64,000 nucleotides of DNA from Mycteria americana (Eukaryota > Chordata > Aves > Ciconiiformes > Ciconiidae): contig NC_134368.1 of NCBI RefSeq assembly GCF_035582795.1, positions 32,052,501 to 32,116,500 of the forward strand, in the 5' to 3' direction. How positions within the stretch are numbered: position 1 is the stretch's first letter; every line of letters starts with the position of its first letter. The notes below the pieces were generated by a model. It was not told the origin of the DNA. It saw nothing but the letters and a program-made list of their open reading frames with translations, and searched no databases. Shown piece by piece: positions 38,028 to 50,200 of this stretch. Position numbers and translations under genes: made by a program.

Positions 38028-38979
38028 GAAAACAACGGCCTTATAAAAATCTCACTACGAATATGTTTGATTAATTTATAAGCACTCCTCCTCATAAAAA
38101 AAAAATTCAGATTTATATCCAGGCCTAACGCACCAAGAATTTGAAAGTGAAGCCAACCAAAAATCCAAATCTACCTTAACAGAAACACAAAAATGAAGTA
38201 CCACGGATTTCCAGTCCCTCGCTGATCATACTTCACAGACGCACGCACGGAGTATTTGACACACTGATTTTAAGAATGCACGTAAGCCGGGAGAGGACCG
38301 GGGGCTACCGAGAAGTCCTCAGGTTTAAGAGCACAAACACGTTGTAGGCACCGCGATGAAGTTGTCAGAGGAAAAAAAAAAAAAAAAGCCCACGAAGTGC
38401 GTACCCAACCCTGTACTCCGCAGCTCCAGTCCACCTGCCGCAGGGAGACTTTGTGCCGCAGGAGCGCCGGGCACCCTCTAACCGCCCGGAGCCCGAGGCC
38501 CCGCAAAGCTGTCCCGACGCAGGGAGGGCCCGGGGGCCCGCCACGGCCCAGCCGCCTCCGCACGGCCCAGCCGCCGGGCGGGCACCTACCGCCGCGGCCC
38601 CCGCGCAGCCGCCTGCCCGCCGTGTAAACAGCCCCCCACACACCCCGCTCACCGCGCTGCGCGGAGCCGCCGCGGAAAAGCTCCCCCACGCGTGAGGCGG
38701 CGGAGGCGGGCGAGCCCCTCCGGCACCCGCGAGACGAGCCGCCCCACGGAGGGTAGCGGCGGCGGACGTGCCCCGGGGGGAGGCGCCGCCCGCGGCTCTG
38801 CCCGCCCCACCGCCGAGGGGCCGGCGGCGGCTCGGTTCGGCACGGCGGCGGGGGATGCCAGGGAGTCCCGCGCCCGCCCTGCCTGCGCGCAGCCCAGGCG
38901 GCGGGGGCGGGAGCGGCCCGGGCGGGCGCCGGGCCAGGCGGGCAGGGCTCCAAACGTGCCCGGGAGTTGTGACAGGAGC

Positions 38980-38990
38980 AAAGTGGGTCA
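38980..38990 (+). promoter_or_regulatory. RORE (ROR/REV-ERB response element) match
   Basis: AAAGTGGGTCA fits the consensus WAWNTRGGTCA at every position. It lies in the CpG island about 250 bp on the transcribed side of the candidate exon 1 donor, i.e. in proximal intron 1 if that donor is right. REV-ERB/ROR control of CLOCK has been reported in mammals. Function here is inferred. Confidence 0.5.
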
Positions 38991-39236
38991 CCGGGCCTAG
39001 CGGGTGCCCCGCGAGCGCCCCCCGCCCCCGGCGGCGGCCGCCCCCGCCCGCGCCCTGCCCAAGGGCAGCCGCTGCCCTCCCCGCGCGCCGCCGCTGCCCT
39101 GGCGGCGGGGGACCCGCCGGCGCTGTCAAACTTTAACGGCTCCCCTCCGCGGCGTCCCCCGCCTTCCCCTCCGCCGCAGCCGGGCCCGGCGGAGCCGCCC
39201 GCCCCGCCCCGCAGCGCGCTCCTTACCCGGCCCCGC

Positions 39237-39480
39237 ACGGCCGCTGCCCGCCCGACCTCTCCCGGCCAACGCCGCTCCCTGCGCGCAGCCCCGAGCCCGC
39301 CGCCGGCACAGAGCCTCCTCCAGCGGCAGCACCAGCAGCCGGGCCCGGGAGTCCCCCGCCACAGCGCCTGCGCCGCCGAGCCCACCGCCGGCAGCCGCGG
39401 CGCCTCGCGCCACCGCGCGTGCGCCGAGGCGCACTGCAAGCCGCAGCACCCCAGCCCCTCGCGGGGGGCCACCGCCGCGC
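39237..39480 (-). other. CLOCK: Candidate CLOCK exon 1 (noncoding), 5' end approximate
   Basis: A good minus-strand donor, GGCCGG|GTAAGG, lies at 39236-39231 inside the CpG island. A transcript beginning near the NRF1-type sites (about 39476-39600) would give a first exon of roughly 240-360 nt ending at 39237. The transcription start is not defined by the sequence. Alternative donors of the GTGAGG type occur near 39620-39640. Confidence 0.35.
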
Positions 39481-39487
39481 ATGCGCA
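39476..39487. promoter_or_regulatory. NRF1-type palindromic site
   Basis: CGCGCATGCGCA matches YGCGCAYGCGCR exactly. NRF1 sites are typical of CpG-island promoters and usually lie close to the start site, which supports placing the CLOCK start near here. Confidence 0.6.
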
Positions 39488-40230
39488 GCGCGGCGGCCGG
39501 GGAGGTGATCCCCGCTCTCCACCCGCCTTTCTACGCGTGCGCGCCCGCCCGCCTGGGAGCCGGCTGGGCACGGTGGGGGGAGGGCTGCGCAGGCGCAGTG
39601 GGCGCCGCGCCTCCCTGACCTCGGCTCACCTCGCCTCACCTCACCCCGCTCCGATCGGCTCCGCTCCGCTCGAGGAGGAAATGGCGGCGGCCGCGCTGCC
39701 GAGCGGGGCGTGGGCCTTCGGCATCGGCCGCGGGGGGCGGCGCTCCCGCGGGGCCGGGGTCGCGTCCGGGCGCCTCGGGACTGGGGAAGCCCGGCTCGGC
39801 GAGACCCATCAGCGCCACGGCTCCAGCTCGGAGCGTCAGGGCTCGACCGCTCGCGGGGCTGACGGTAGCCGGGCTGCGAGGTGGGGAGACGGGGAGCGGG
39901 AACGGTGCCCGGCCGCGCTCCGCCTCCGGACAGCGGCGCCGGGGCAGGCTGCGAGCGGTGCCGCCTTGCGGCACAGCCGGGGTGGCCCGGCCGCCGGAGC
40001 GGCTGCCGCGGCTGCCAGGCGTGATGCTCCCTCCGGGGCTTGTTTTGCAGGCGGGCGCAGAGCCCAGCGGCGAGCCCTCGGAATGGGTTCCGCCAACGGA
40101 GGCGCGTCCCTACTGAAACAGCAAAGCCGGTACAAACCGCCGTTCCGGGCAGTGCCTGAACGTATGAGACGGTACCGTGTAGCCGGTCCCACGTTCATTC
40201 CCGGAGGGGAATAAGCAGCATCTCGGATGC

Positions 40231-43200
40231 TCTCTGGGAACAGACGTGCCACCACAAGTTATTTAGGGATGCAAGCAACCCGTACTGGCGGTGGTCGGTG
40301 GTTTCTTTTATCGGTATGCATACACGGAGTTGCAGAGAACAGACTTGACTGTCTCAGTCCTTTTGTCTGTGTACAATGCTTTTAATACCGGTTTTATAAA
40401 ATAGTCTTACCTAACGTTAAAAATAAGAAATTACTCTAGCTGAGTTTAAAATCTCAACACCTAATAAAATGCTATAACTTTAAAAATGTGGTACTAATAT
40501 TGCATGGTTTGTAGAGTTTGTATTGTACAGTACTAATATTGGCTGTTGAGGTCTGAGAGATTTCTGGACCACTGAACTGATGGAAGGTTCACAGCAAGTA
40601 AATTTCCTGCCTTCTGACTGAAAAGCAGCAATTTCAGTCCATTCTTCTCATTCTAATCCTTACGGTTTGGGGGGGGGGGGGTGGCTGCAAGGTAAAAGAG
40701 TAATTGTGAACTTGGTAAACTGAAGTGCCCTGTATGGAGTTGAAGTATTTTTGTTAGGCAGACTACACAGTGATGAAGTATAGATTTGTTCAGAAAAGGT
40801 ATCATTTCAGCACAGGAAGACACAGCTTAATAGGAGTTTGCAGGACTATCTCTGGTAATAAAAGTTAGCATTCTTGTGTTTGTGTGCTGGTAAAGCTTAT
40901 AAAAACTGTAAGATGTGTCTGTATTATTGACTTGGCAGAGAAAGTTGTGAAACAGCCCAGCTAATAAATACAAACAGCATCAGGTATCAAAGTTAATCAG
41001 AGAGATGACTTAACTGATACCGCACACTCTTTTATGTACAACTGTAACGGATTCCAGCCATACTGCCTACTGCAGGACTCGAATATGCTTATATGTCCAG
41101 TGATTATGTTAGTATAAACCTGTTCTGCGTGCAGTAGAACATACCAGCGAACTGTTTTCTCTAAAATAAAACATTGCTCAGTAGTAATAGTATGTAAATA
41201 TTCACAGTTTTCTTTCTCGGTTACAAGGGTGTTTATTTTTCAGTTGATCTCAAAACAGCAATATATCTGAAAGCGTAATTACAAATGTGTATCTATAGAA
41301 GCTTAATTAGTGTTTGTGTCTGGAATGAAGTAAGGTACTTGGCTGCAAAATCCCATGGATTTTTCTTTCTGGATTACCTTTCAGGTAGATCAGTTTCCCC
41401 ATTTGATTCACCTTGTGACCAAAGCCTTATGCAAAAGTATTGTAGGGAGAGAAACCTCTTTAGCAACAATGCTGCTGAAGAGCTAACCATGAACTCAATT
41501 TTTCCACTGGAAGACTTTTAAAAAGCACCAGTAAAAACACTTATTTTTGTTACCTACTGATTCATAATACTCTATTGCTAGCTTTCAATTGAGGACAATG
41601 TGATATAAATGAAACTAATACTTTCATTACTCATACAAAGGATAATGCTCCTATGATGGAAAGTAGTAATGATAATAGGATACAGCAAGAATGGAAAATC
41701 CAGGAGAAAATGCAGGAATATTTTCAACAAAAATGCATAATTACCAGAACTGGAATATGGCCAAGAAACCAGGAGGCTAAAAATAGCATCAAGCTGTATG
41801 TATCAAATTTGCCACAAGATCTTTAGTAACCAGTAGTAATTCTTCAGAAAAACAAAGTAGAGATACTGTACTGTGTCCCTTCATACCTTGCATGTATGGG
41901 AGCGTAACACCTACCTACTGCAATGTTGCAGCAGCAAATTACTTTGTGGCTTGCACATCTTACATTTTGGGATTTGACAAGATCAAAACACGCAGCACAG
42001 CTGTGGAGATGATACACGTTTGCATTTTCTGCCAAAGTAATGGCCTAACCAAGGTCACTTTTTTAATGCTTCTTCTCTTTTGAAAGTATTTGAAAGGCTT
42101 CTGAAGGAACAGGACAGAAAGCTTAGAAATGGTATGGTGGTTTTATGAAACTATTCTCCACCTAGAAATACTATTTTTCTGGCTCTTATCATCAATGTGA
42201 GTTTGCTCTGGTGTGTAATGATAGTTTTGTTTCACTCACAAAGGTTACATGAGAGCCAACATAGTTTTCAGACATTGCCAAATTACGCTTTTGTGAATTA
42301 TTGAATGATGGGACTAGATTGGGCCAGAAATGCAGAAATTTCCAGTGCACTTCCATTAACTATAACCATGTTTCTTACAGAACCATCATCCCTATCTTGT
42401 GCATTATATACTTCAGAACCATAAAACAATCATCTGCTCAGAATGTTCCTTTTTGATCCTCACTGGCATATTCAAAAGAGGATCGGTTTGAGGAAGCTGA
42501 TTTTGAAACTAAATTTCACATCACTCCAGAATACTAAAATCAGTGGATTTAACAAAGATGCTGGCTTGAAAGCCCGTCACACTCTACACAATCCTTGTAA
42601 AGCAAGGTTGATGAACATTCATTCCTAGACCCTTTTCCTACAAATGGTGTAACTGACCAAGAACCAGAAACACCTGCTTTTAACCTGCAGATTCCCTTGG
42701 ATTTTGCTGCTGCTTTGTCACATCTGGTGGCCGTAATCATGATTGCATGGTCACTTCACCTGGACATAAGTAAGGGTCACCAAAGCGGAGGTTTGCCACT
42801 TTCCTGTCATATCTAGTGACATATTCCTATTACTTCCGATGTGACAACACTAGCACTTGTACAGTTGTGTGTTGTGCTTATATGTATCTGATGGCAGCCA
42901 CAGTAGCAGGAGGGAGGCTCACTGCTAAGAGGAAGTGGTTGGTAGTACTCCTTTTATAGCAGCCAAGACTGATACTCACCTGATGTGACTGTGGAATCAT
43001 ATCTAAAGTCACTGATGACCTATTTACACTTAAAATGACTAGTTAGCTTTCTAGTTTGAAGTGGCAGGTAATGGCAGATAATCCATTATCTCTGAAATGC
43101 ATCTACTAGTTATCTCTCTGAAGCTGCAAAATACAAGTTTCCAGAAGTGGTATCTGCAGTAGGTATCTAATAGCACAGCTGTATGCTACTGGGTGGAAAA

Positions 43201-44121
43201 AAAAATGGCTAATGTTAATTTTCTTGTTATTCTTGGGTATCTATGTGCCAAGTGCTAAGTGAATGGTTTCTGTTTCATTTTTCTTTCTGGATCCTGGTGC
43301 TATAAACCATGTCAACTGTATATAACTAAGTCTTCATTAGCACACTGAAATTTTTTTTTTAATGATGAGTCACTGGAAAAATAACATTAATATTATAAAA
43401 TTTGATTCATTACTCAAATAAAAATGCTGAATTGGGAGCGTGGTCTCTTCATTCACTCATGCAGTTTTGCTTATCTACAGTTGTACTGTAAACTATTTTG
43501 TTAAGGATATACTTATTTTTGTTAGGAAGGAACAACTGATCCAGCTGTCAGTATTCTAAAATATTAGGAAGATTGTCTTTGACACTGGAGAAGATTCTTG
43601 AACCCACGTCAAACAAACAGAACTGTTAGTTGATAGATTCAGGGCCAAATCCTGATTTTATATCACTATACGCATCATTGTCTTTGGGTCAGCTTTTCAG
43701 TGGGGGGAACTGAGAAGGTCCTTAGCAGAGCAGAGTTCTGCTACAGTCATTTCACTAAGAATTAAAGGACTATCTTGCAGCCATGCTGGATAAAAGGAGG
43801 AAGAAAGTATGGATTAGAGCCCACCAGCTAATACCCTCCCCTTCCCATTCCATTTAAGCAGAGTTTGTATGAAATGGAGAATCCAGGCTCTCAGTGTCAA
43901 TGACAGCCATCTGTATGTATCTAAAGCTAAGTATGGCTTTCATTTACTACATCAATTTTCTTCCACAAATCAAAACCCAAAAAATATACAAATGAAACCA
44001 CAGCTCTTGTTTTGGTTTTTTGGTTTGGTTTTTTTTTTAATTGTTTCAGGCTTTCCAAAGGGGTAAAAAACTGTATTTGAGCTAATTTATGTCAGAACAG
44101 ACGATCTCCATTAAAATTTTC
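40231..44121. other. Intergenic region between CLOCK promoter and PDCL2 3' end
   Basis: AT-rich DNA without a recognised gene, apart from the presumed PDCL2 3'UTR next to 44121. A G13 run lies at 40669-40681. Open stretches of 60-78 codons on both strands carry no family signature. Confidence 0.7.
40669..40681 (+). repeat. Poly(G) tract, 13 bases
   Basis: G run on the plus strand just outside the CLOCK CpG island. Confidence 0.93.
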
Positions 44122-44285
44122 TCAAGTAAGCGGTAGTTTCATCACATCACTGCTTTTTGTATTGGTGTCTTCATGAGCAGAAACATTTTGCACTGACAGT
44201 GCCACCATACTCGTAATATCCTTTTTGGGGTTTTCTTCTAAGTCGGTTTCTATTGCTCCAACTTCTGCTAGTTTCCATTCAAGCT
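44122..44285 (-). CDS. PDCL2: PDCL2 last coding exon
   Basis: This 164-nt exon has acceptor GTTTTTACAG before 44285. It encodes [20 protein letters not shown] and KKDI, then a polar tail ending MKLPLT and stop TGA at 44124-44122. The first half matches the conserved PDCL2 C-terminus. The last 25 or so residues differ from the mammalian tail I remember, which is Ser/Asp-rich. A possible poly(A) signal ATTAAA lies at 44041-44036, about 80 nt past the stop, but the sequence beyond it is not convincingly GU-rich. Confidence 0.93.
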
Positions 44286-47200
44286 CTGTAAAAACAAATG
44301 ACTATTCTGATTATTGCAATAAACTCCCACTTAAGAGGAAAAGGACTTTTATTAAAGCTCAAGCTCTATCTCAACAACAACAAAAAAGAGAGCCATCCTT
44401 GTGGCAAAACAACTTTATCTCAGTAAAATATCTAACTGTGAAATTGCAAAATATCCATGCTTATCCAATATTCTTACCACAAAATTACATAAATTATTTG
44501 CTTTTTGTAGACTTTTTTCTACAAAAATATTCAAAAATTTTTTCCACCTTTAAGCAGTGATCTTAAGATCTAATGATTACAACATAAAATTTTCTACAAC
44601 GTGAATTATTTAAAAATACTTCTCATACCTTCCACTTTAAGATATATTCCCCCACATTCAGCTACTCCAATGAACCTGCCTTTTATTTCACCAGTTTTAT
44701 ATACAAGTATTGTGGGTAAATATCTGTCATAGTAATTCTGAATGCAGCTGTTTACAGTGGCTTTGAGAAACTTGACTTCTGGAAACTTTCTGGCTAGCAG
44801 GCTGAGATGTTCGTTAACCAGTAAACACATTGGGGTGCTAGAAAAGAATAAGAAAGTCTCATGACACTTCTGGTGTAAATGATCTGTAAAATAACTAAAG
44901 TTATTAAAAACAAAGCCTTTGAAGAATAAGTGTACCTTTTCCTATAGTCTGCTTCTACTTTAATTTGTCATAAGAACTGCACCACAAATTTTATTTAGCT
45001 TCTTCTAAGATCATTGTGATTTAAAGAGCAGTCCAATTAAAAATTTTCAATGCATACATAATGGGCACAGTCTATAAAATATGTCAGTAAAGCTACCAGA
45101 TGCTTCAAGCATTGTGCCTCAATTTTGTTCTCCACTAACATTTTTAAAGTTCATTTTGTCCATTTATTGTAGAGTTTAAATGAGATTTTTAAATCTGTAA
45201 TATACATTTTACTTTCATTTATTATTTGACCTGGCCTTCAGTTTAACATTTAATTACTTCTTCATTCTTTTAGTAAAATTTAAGTAATGTCAGGGAAACC
45301 TTTGTATAGTCATATCACCACCGTAGGCCTGTTCATTACTTTCATAGCTCCTATTTGCAATGCAATCACCATATAAACCTCGGTTAAAAAAAAACCCAAA
45401 TGAAACAACAGGGCTTTTTGTTCCCCTCCAGCCTGTTAATGTTTTAGAAGTTTAACTCCAGCCAGCAACTAAGCCCCACACAGCTGCTCGCTCACTCCTC
45501 CCCAGTGGGATGCGGGAGAGAATCAGAAGAGTAAAAGTGAGAAAACTCGTGGGTTGAGATAAAGACAGTTTAATAGGGAAAGCAAAAGCCACGCACAGGC
45601 AAAGCCAAACAAGGAATTCATTCACTACTTCCCATCGGCAGGCAGGTGTTCAGCCTTCTCCAGGAAAGCAGGGCTCCATCACGCGTAATGGTTACTTGGG
45701 AAGACAAATACCAACACTCCAAACATCCCCCCCCTTCCTTCTTCTTCCCCAGCTTTATATACTGAGCATGACGCCATATGGTATTCCATATCCCCAGGGT
45801 ATTCAGCCCCCTGAGCTGGAAGACAGGGACGGACAGCAGAATAAACCCCCCATAATCGGGGAGGAAGCAGTTAATGACCTACTATGCCACCTGGACACTT
45901 ACAAGTCTGTGGAGCCGGATGGGATCCACCCGAGAGGACTGAGGGAGCTGGCGGATGAGCTTGCCAAGCCACTCTCCATCATTTAGCAGCAGTCCTGGTT
46001 AACAGGGGAGGTCCCAGGCAACTGGAGGCTTGCCAATGTGACACCCATCTACAAGGGCCTGAAGGAGGATCCGGGGAACTACAGGCCTGTCAGCCTGACC
46101 TTGGTACCAGGGAAAATTATGGAGCGGTTCATCTTTGAAAGCGCTCAACAGGTATGTGCAGGCCAACCAGGGTATCAGGCCCAGCCAGCATGGGTTCATG
46201 AAAGGCAGGTCCTGCTTGACCAACCTGATCTCCTTCTATGACCAGGTTACCTGCCTAGTGGATGAGGGAAAGGCTGTAGATGTTATCTACCTGGACTTTA
46301 GTAAAGCCTTTGACACTGTCTCCCACACATTCTCCTAGAGAAGCTGGTGGCTTATGGCTTACGTGGGTGTACTCTTTGCTGGGTAAAAAACTGGCTGGAT
46401 AGCCAAGCCCAGAGAGCTGCAGTGAACAGAGTTAAATCCAGTTGGCAGCCGGTCACAAGCGGTGTTCCCCAGGGGTCAGTTCTGGGGCCAGTCTTGTTTA
46501 ATATCTTTATCAATGATCTGGATGAGGGGATTGAGTGCACCTTCAGTAAGTTTGCAGACGACACCAAGTTGTGTGGGAGTGTTGATCTGCTTGAGGGTAG
46601 GAAGGCTCTACAGAGGGACCTGGACAGGCTGGATCGATGGGCCGAGGTCAATTGTATGAGGTTCAACAAGGCTAAGTGCAAGGTCCTGCACTTGGGCCAC
46701 AACAACCCCATGCAACGCTACAGGCTTGGGGAAGAGTGGCTGGAAAGCTGCCCGGCGGAAAAGGACCTGGGGGTGCTGGTTGTCAGCCGGCTGAACATGA
46801 GCCGGCAGTGTGCCCAGGTGGCCAAGAAAGCCAACAGCATTCTGGCTTGTATCAGGAATAGTGTGGCCAGCAGGACTAGGGAAGTGATTGTCCCCCTGTA
46901 CTCAGCACTGGTGAGGCCGCACCTCGAATACTGTGTTCAGTGTTGGGCCCCTCACAGTACAAGAAGGACATTGAGTTGCTGGAGCGTGTCCAGAGAAGGG
47001 CAACGAAGCTGGTGAAGGGTCTGGAGCAGAAGTCTTATGAGGAGTGGCTGAGGGAACTGGGGTTGTTTAGTCTGGAGAAGCGGAGGCTGAGGGGAGACCT
47101 TATTGCTCTCTACAACTACCTGAAAGGAGGTTGTAGTGAGGTGGGTGTCAGTGTCTTCTCTCAAGTAACTAGCGATAGGACGAGAGGGAATGGCCTCAAG

Positions 47201-50200
47201 TTGCGCCAGGGGAGGTTTAGATTGGATATTAGGAAAAATTTCTTTACTGAAAGGGTGGTCAAGCATTGGAACAGGCTGCCCAGAGAGTTGGCGGAGTCAC
47301 CATCCCTGGAGGAGTTCAAAAGACATGTAGATGTGCACTTCGAGACATGGTTTAGTAGGCATGGAGGTGTTGGGTTGACAGTTGGACTAGATGATCTTAG
47401 AGGTCTTTTCCAACCTTACTGATACTATGATTCTATGATTCTGTGAATATCCCTTTGATCAGCTGGGGTCTGCTGTCCCGGCTGTGTCCCCTCCCAGCTT
47501 CTTGTGCACCCCTAGCCTACTCGCTGGTGAGGTGGTGTGAGAAGCAGAAAAGGCCTTGACTCTGTGTAAGCACTGCTCAGCAGTAACTAAAACATCCCTG
47601 TGTTATCAACACTGTTTTCAGCACAAATCTGAAACATAGCCCCATACCAGTTACTATGAAGAAAATTAACTCTGTCCCAGCCAACACCAGCACACTGGCT
47701 GAAGTTAAAGCAGCTGATTTAGCCTACGGACCCTCAAAGAGTTCCAGCAGCACCCTCTCGTGGCCAAAGACAGGTGAGGCAGTTTTGTTACCAGCCTTAA
47801 GAGACTTCGAAGAGCTCGTATTCATTCCTAAGGAATTTTGAGTTTCCTCACTGACTCGTATTTATGCAATGATAAAGTACAGAATTGGTTCTCTAGTAAA
47901 CAAAAAAAAAAAAAAGAAAAGCAAGAAAAGCTGCTATTTTCTTTCTTCAGAGCTGTAAATTTAAATTATTGTAATTTGAACAATTTCATAGAATCATAGA
48001 ATACCAGGTGGGAAGGGACCTCAAGGATCATCTGGTCCAACCTTTCTTGGCAAAAGCACGGTCTAGACAAGATGGCCCAGCACCCTGTTCAGCCGAATCT
48101 TAAAAGTGTCCAGTGTTGGGGAATTCACCACTTCCCTGGGGAGATTATTCCAATGGCTGATTGTTCTCATTGTGAAAAATTGTCCTCTTGTGTCCAGTCG
48201 GAATCTCCCCCAAGACCTTGTATGCATTACCCCTCCTCTTTTCCATGTGACTCCTTGTAAGAAGGGAGTCTCCGTCTTCTTTGTAGCCACCCTTTAAATG
48301 CTGGAACATGGTGATAAGGTCTCCTGTAAGCCTTCTTTTCTCAAGGCTGAACAAACCCATTCTCTTGACCTTTCCTCATATGGCAGGATTCCTAGTCCTT
48401 TGATCATCTTTGTGGCCCTTCTCTGGACCCTCTCCAGCCTGTCCACATCTTTTTTGTATAGCGGGGACCAAAACTGAACACAGTATTCCAGATGTGGCCT
48501 GACAAATGCTGAGTGGAGTGGGATAATGACTTCTTTATCTCTGCTGGTGGTGCCCTTGTTGATGCAACCCAGCATCCTGTTGGCTTTCTTTGCTGCAGCA
48601 GCACACTGTTCACTCATATTGAGCTTGCTGTCCACCAGGACCCCCAGGTGCCTTTCCACAGAGCTGCTCCCCAGCTGGGTAGATCCCAGCCTGTGCTGCA
48701 CTCCTGGATTATGTTTTCCCAGGTGCAAGACCTTACACTTGTCCTTGTTGAACTTCATAAGGTTCTTGTTAGCCCACTCTTCCAGCCTGTCCAGGTCTTC
48801 CTGCAGGGTGGCTCTCCCTTCCAAAGTGTCCACTTCCCCACTCAGTTTGGTATCATCAGCAAACTTCATCAGGGTACACTTGATCCCATCATCCAGATCA
48901 CTTATGAAGATATTAAACAGCATTGGGCCCAATATCAATTTGGGGGACCCCACTTGGAACAGGTTGCCAGTTTGAAAAGGAGCTATTTACCACCACCCTC
49001 TGGGTGTGGCCTGTTAGCCAGTTCCCAACCTACCACACAGACCACTTGTCTAGACTGTAATGTGTAATTTGATTGACCTATTCCTATTGCTCCTGGAAAT
49101 AATACTCAGTTCCTGACAATTGAGAAGAATCAAAGAAGCTTCCTTCTCCCAAGAAGCTTAAAAAGAAGGAAAAGAGAAAGCTGGTCTCAATCTAAAAAAT
49201 GCGTAACATTCCATACTAATTCTCAGTGCTTTTGAGAAACATCTAATAGTGTTGCTAACATATGTTGAACTAATCATGGGAGTCCTTTGACATTTCTGCT
49301 GGATCCTGTCACAACTTCTGCTACCATTAGAGAATTTATTGGGGAACTGATAAACTAACAAATTCCCTAGCTTTCCTCAATTTTCCTAACTGAGACTTTT
49401 CCTATTGGGCTTCTGATTTGTTCGAGTCAAAGGGGAAATAAAGGTAGAATAATTCTGTTAGAGCACTCCTGCTGAGGAAAGAGTCTGCAAACGAACTTCC
49501 CTTAGCACAGACTGCAGACACCACTTTCTCAGTGAAATTCAGAAATCTCAGTGAGGTTCAGTACATGGTGATAAGCATATCTAGCAAAAGAAATCTTTCA
49601 TATAATTGAACAAAAGTGAAGTGATTAACTCTCACAAAGTGAATAAACAAATCAAGGAGGTCCCATGCTCTATGATTCCATTGCCTCCAAACAATTGCTA
49701 TTTCATTAGTCTATTGTATTTCATTTTTCTTGGTATTGCTTCTTAAGTATGAGTTCAGTTCTCTGTATTGAAGTATTCAACATCTTAAACAAGAAAGTAA
49801 TTACCTTGACCGATAAAGATGAATTATAACCCAAACATCCTCTGGAGCATTTGTAACTTCCTTTACATACTGTTCTCCACAAATTTCTCTTAGTTCCCCA
49901 TACTTTTGCATCCTCTGAAGACATTTCCATTCTTGCAAGCGTTGCTGCCTAATTAAAAATAATAAAAATAAGCATTTGGAACATTTTAAATGCATTTTAA
50001 AATAATATCTAGTGCTTTTCTCTCAATTACTCAAAAAATGCATTGAGAAGCTCAAGGTCTTCTAATGTAATTTCAGAGCTAGAAAGTCTTCTATGCTAAT
50101 CTTTACTCAATAAGATAACATTAAAATACATTTTCTTAGTTTTATGTTCCTCAGTATCACATTTGGGAAACTTGAGCAACAAACATGTTGCACAAGGGTT

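Larger units (their letters stand above)
28260..38289. other. CLOCK leader-region intron downstream of the promoter
   Basis: Mostly AT-rich, without a recognised gene. It contains an apparent ancient repeat (29930-30425), a GTTT-rich stretch near 34250-34302, a hairpin (37660-37734) and a candidate exon with a strong donor (37901-38027). Confidence 0.65.
38290..40230 (-). promoter_or_regulatory. CLOCK: CpG island, CLOCK promoter region
   Basis: About 1.9 kb of dense CpG and GC in otherwise AT-rich DNA, on the 5' side of CLOCK and about 31 kb upstream of its start codon. It contains GC boxes (for example CCCCGCCCC near 39202), a perfect NRF1-type palindrome at 39476-39487, a related TGCGCAGGCGCAG near 39587 and a ROR/REV-ERB element match at 38980-38990. 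No TATA box is evident, as usual for CpG-island promoters. Long open frames on both strands here have low-complexity Arg/Ala/Gly/Pro translations and are composition artefacts. Confidence 0.85.
44838..49804 (-). other. PDCL2: PDCL2 intron 4, host of LTR and two CR1 copies
   Basis: A 5.0-kb GT-AG intron. It holds an LTR split by a plus-strand CR1 (45440-47694) and a minus-strand CR1 (47986-49062). An A-rich run occurs near 47900. The rest is AT-rich unique sequence. Confidence 0.85.

Noticed and set aside
38270-40255. Long open frames (up to 433 codons) on both strands of the CpG island
   Set aside because: Translations are low-complexity Arg/Ala/Gly/Pro text from GC-rich DNA, overlap in all frames and have no domain signature.
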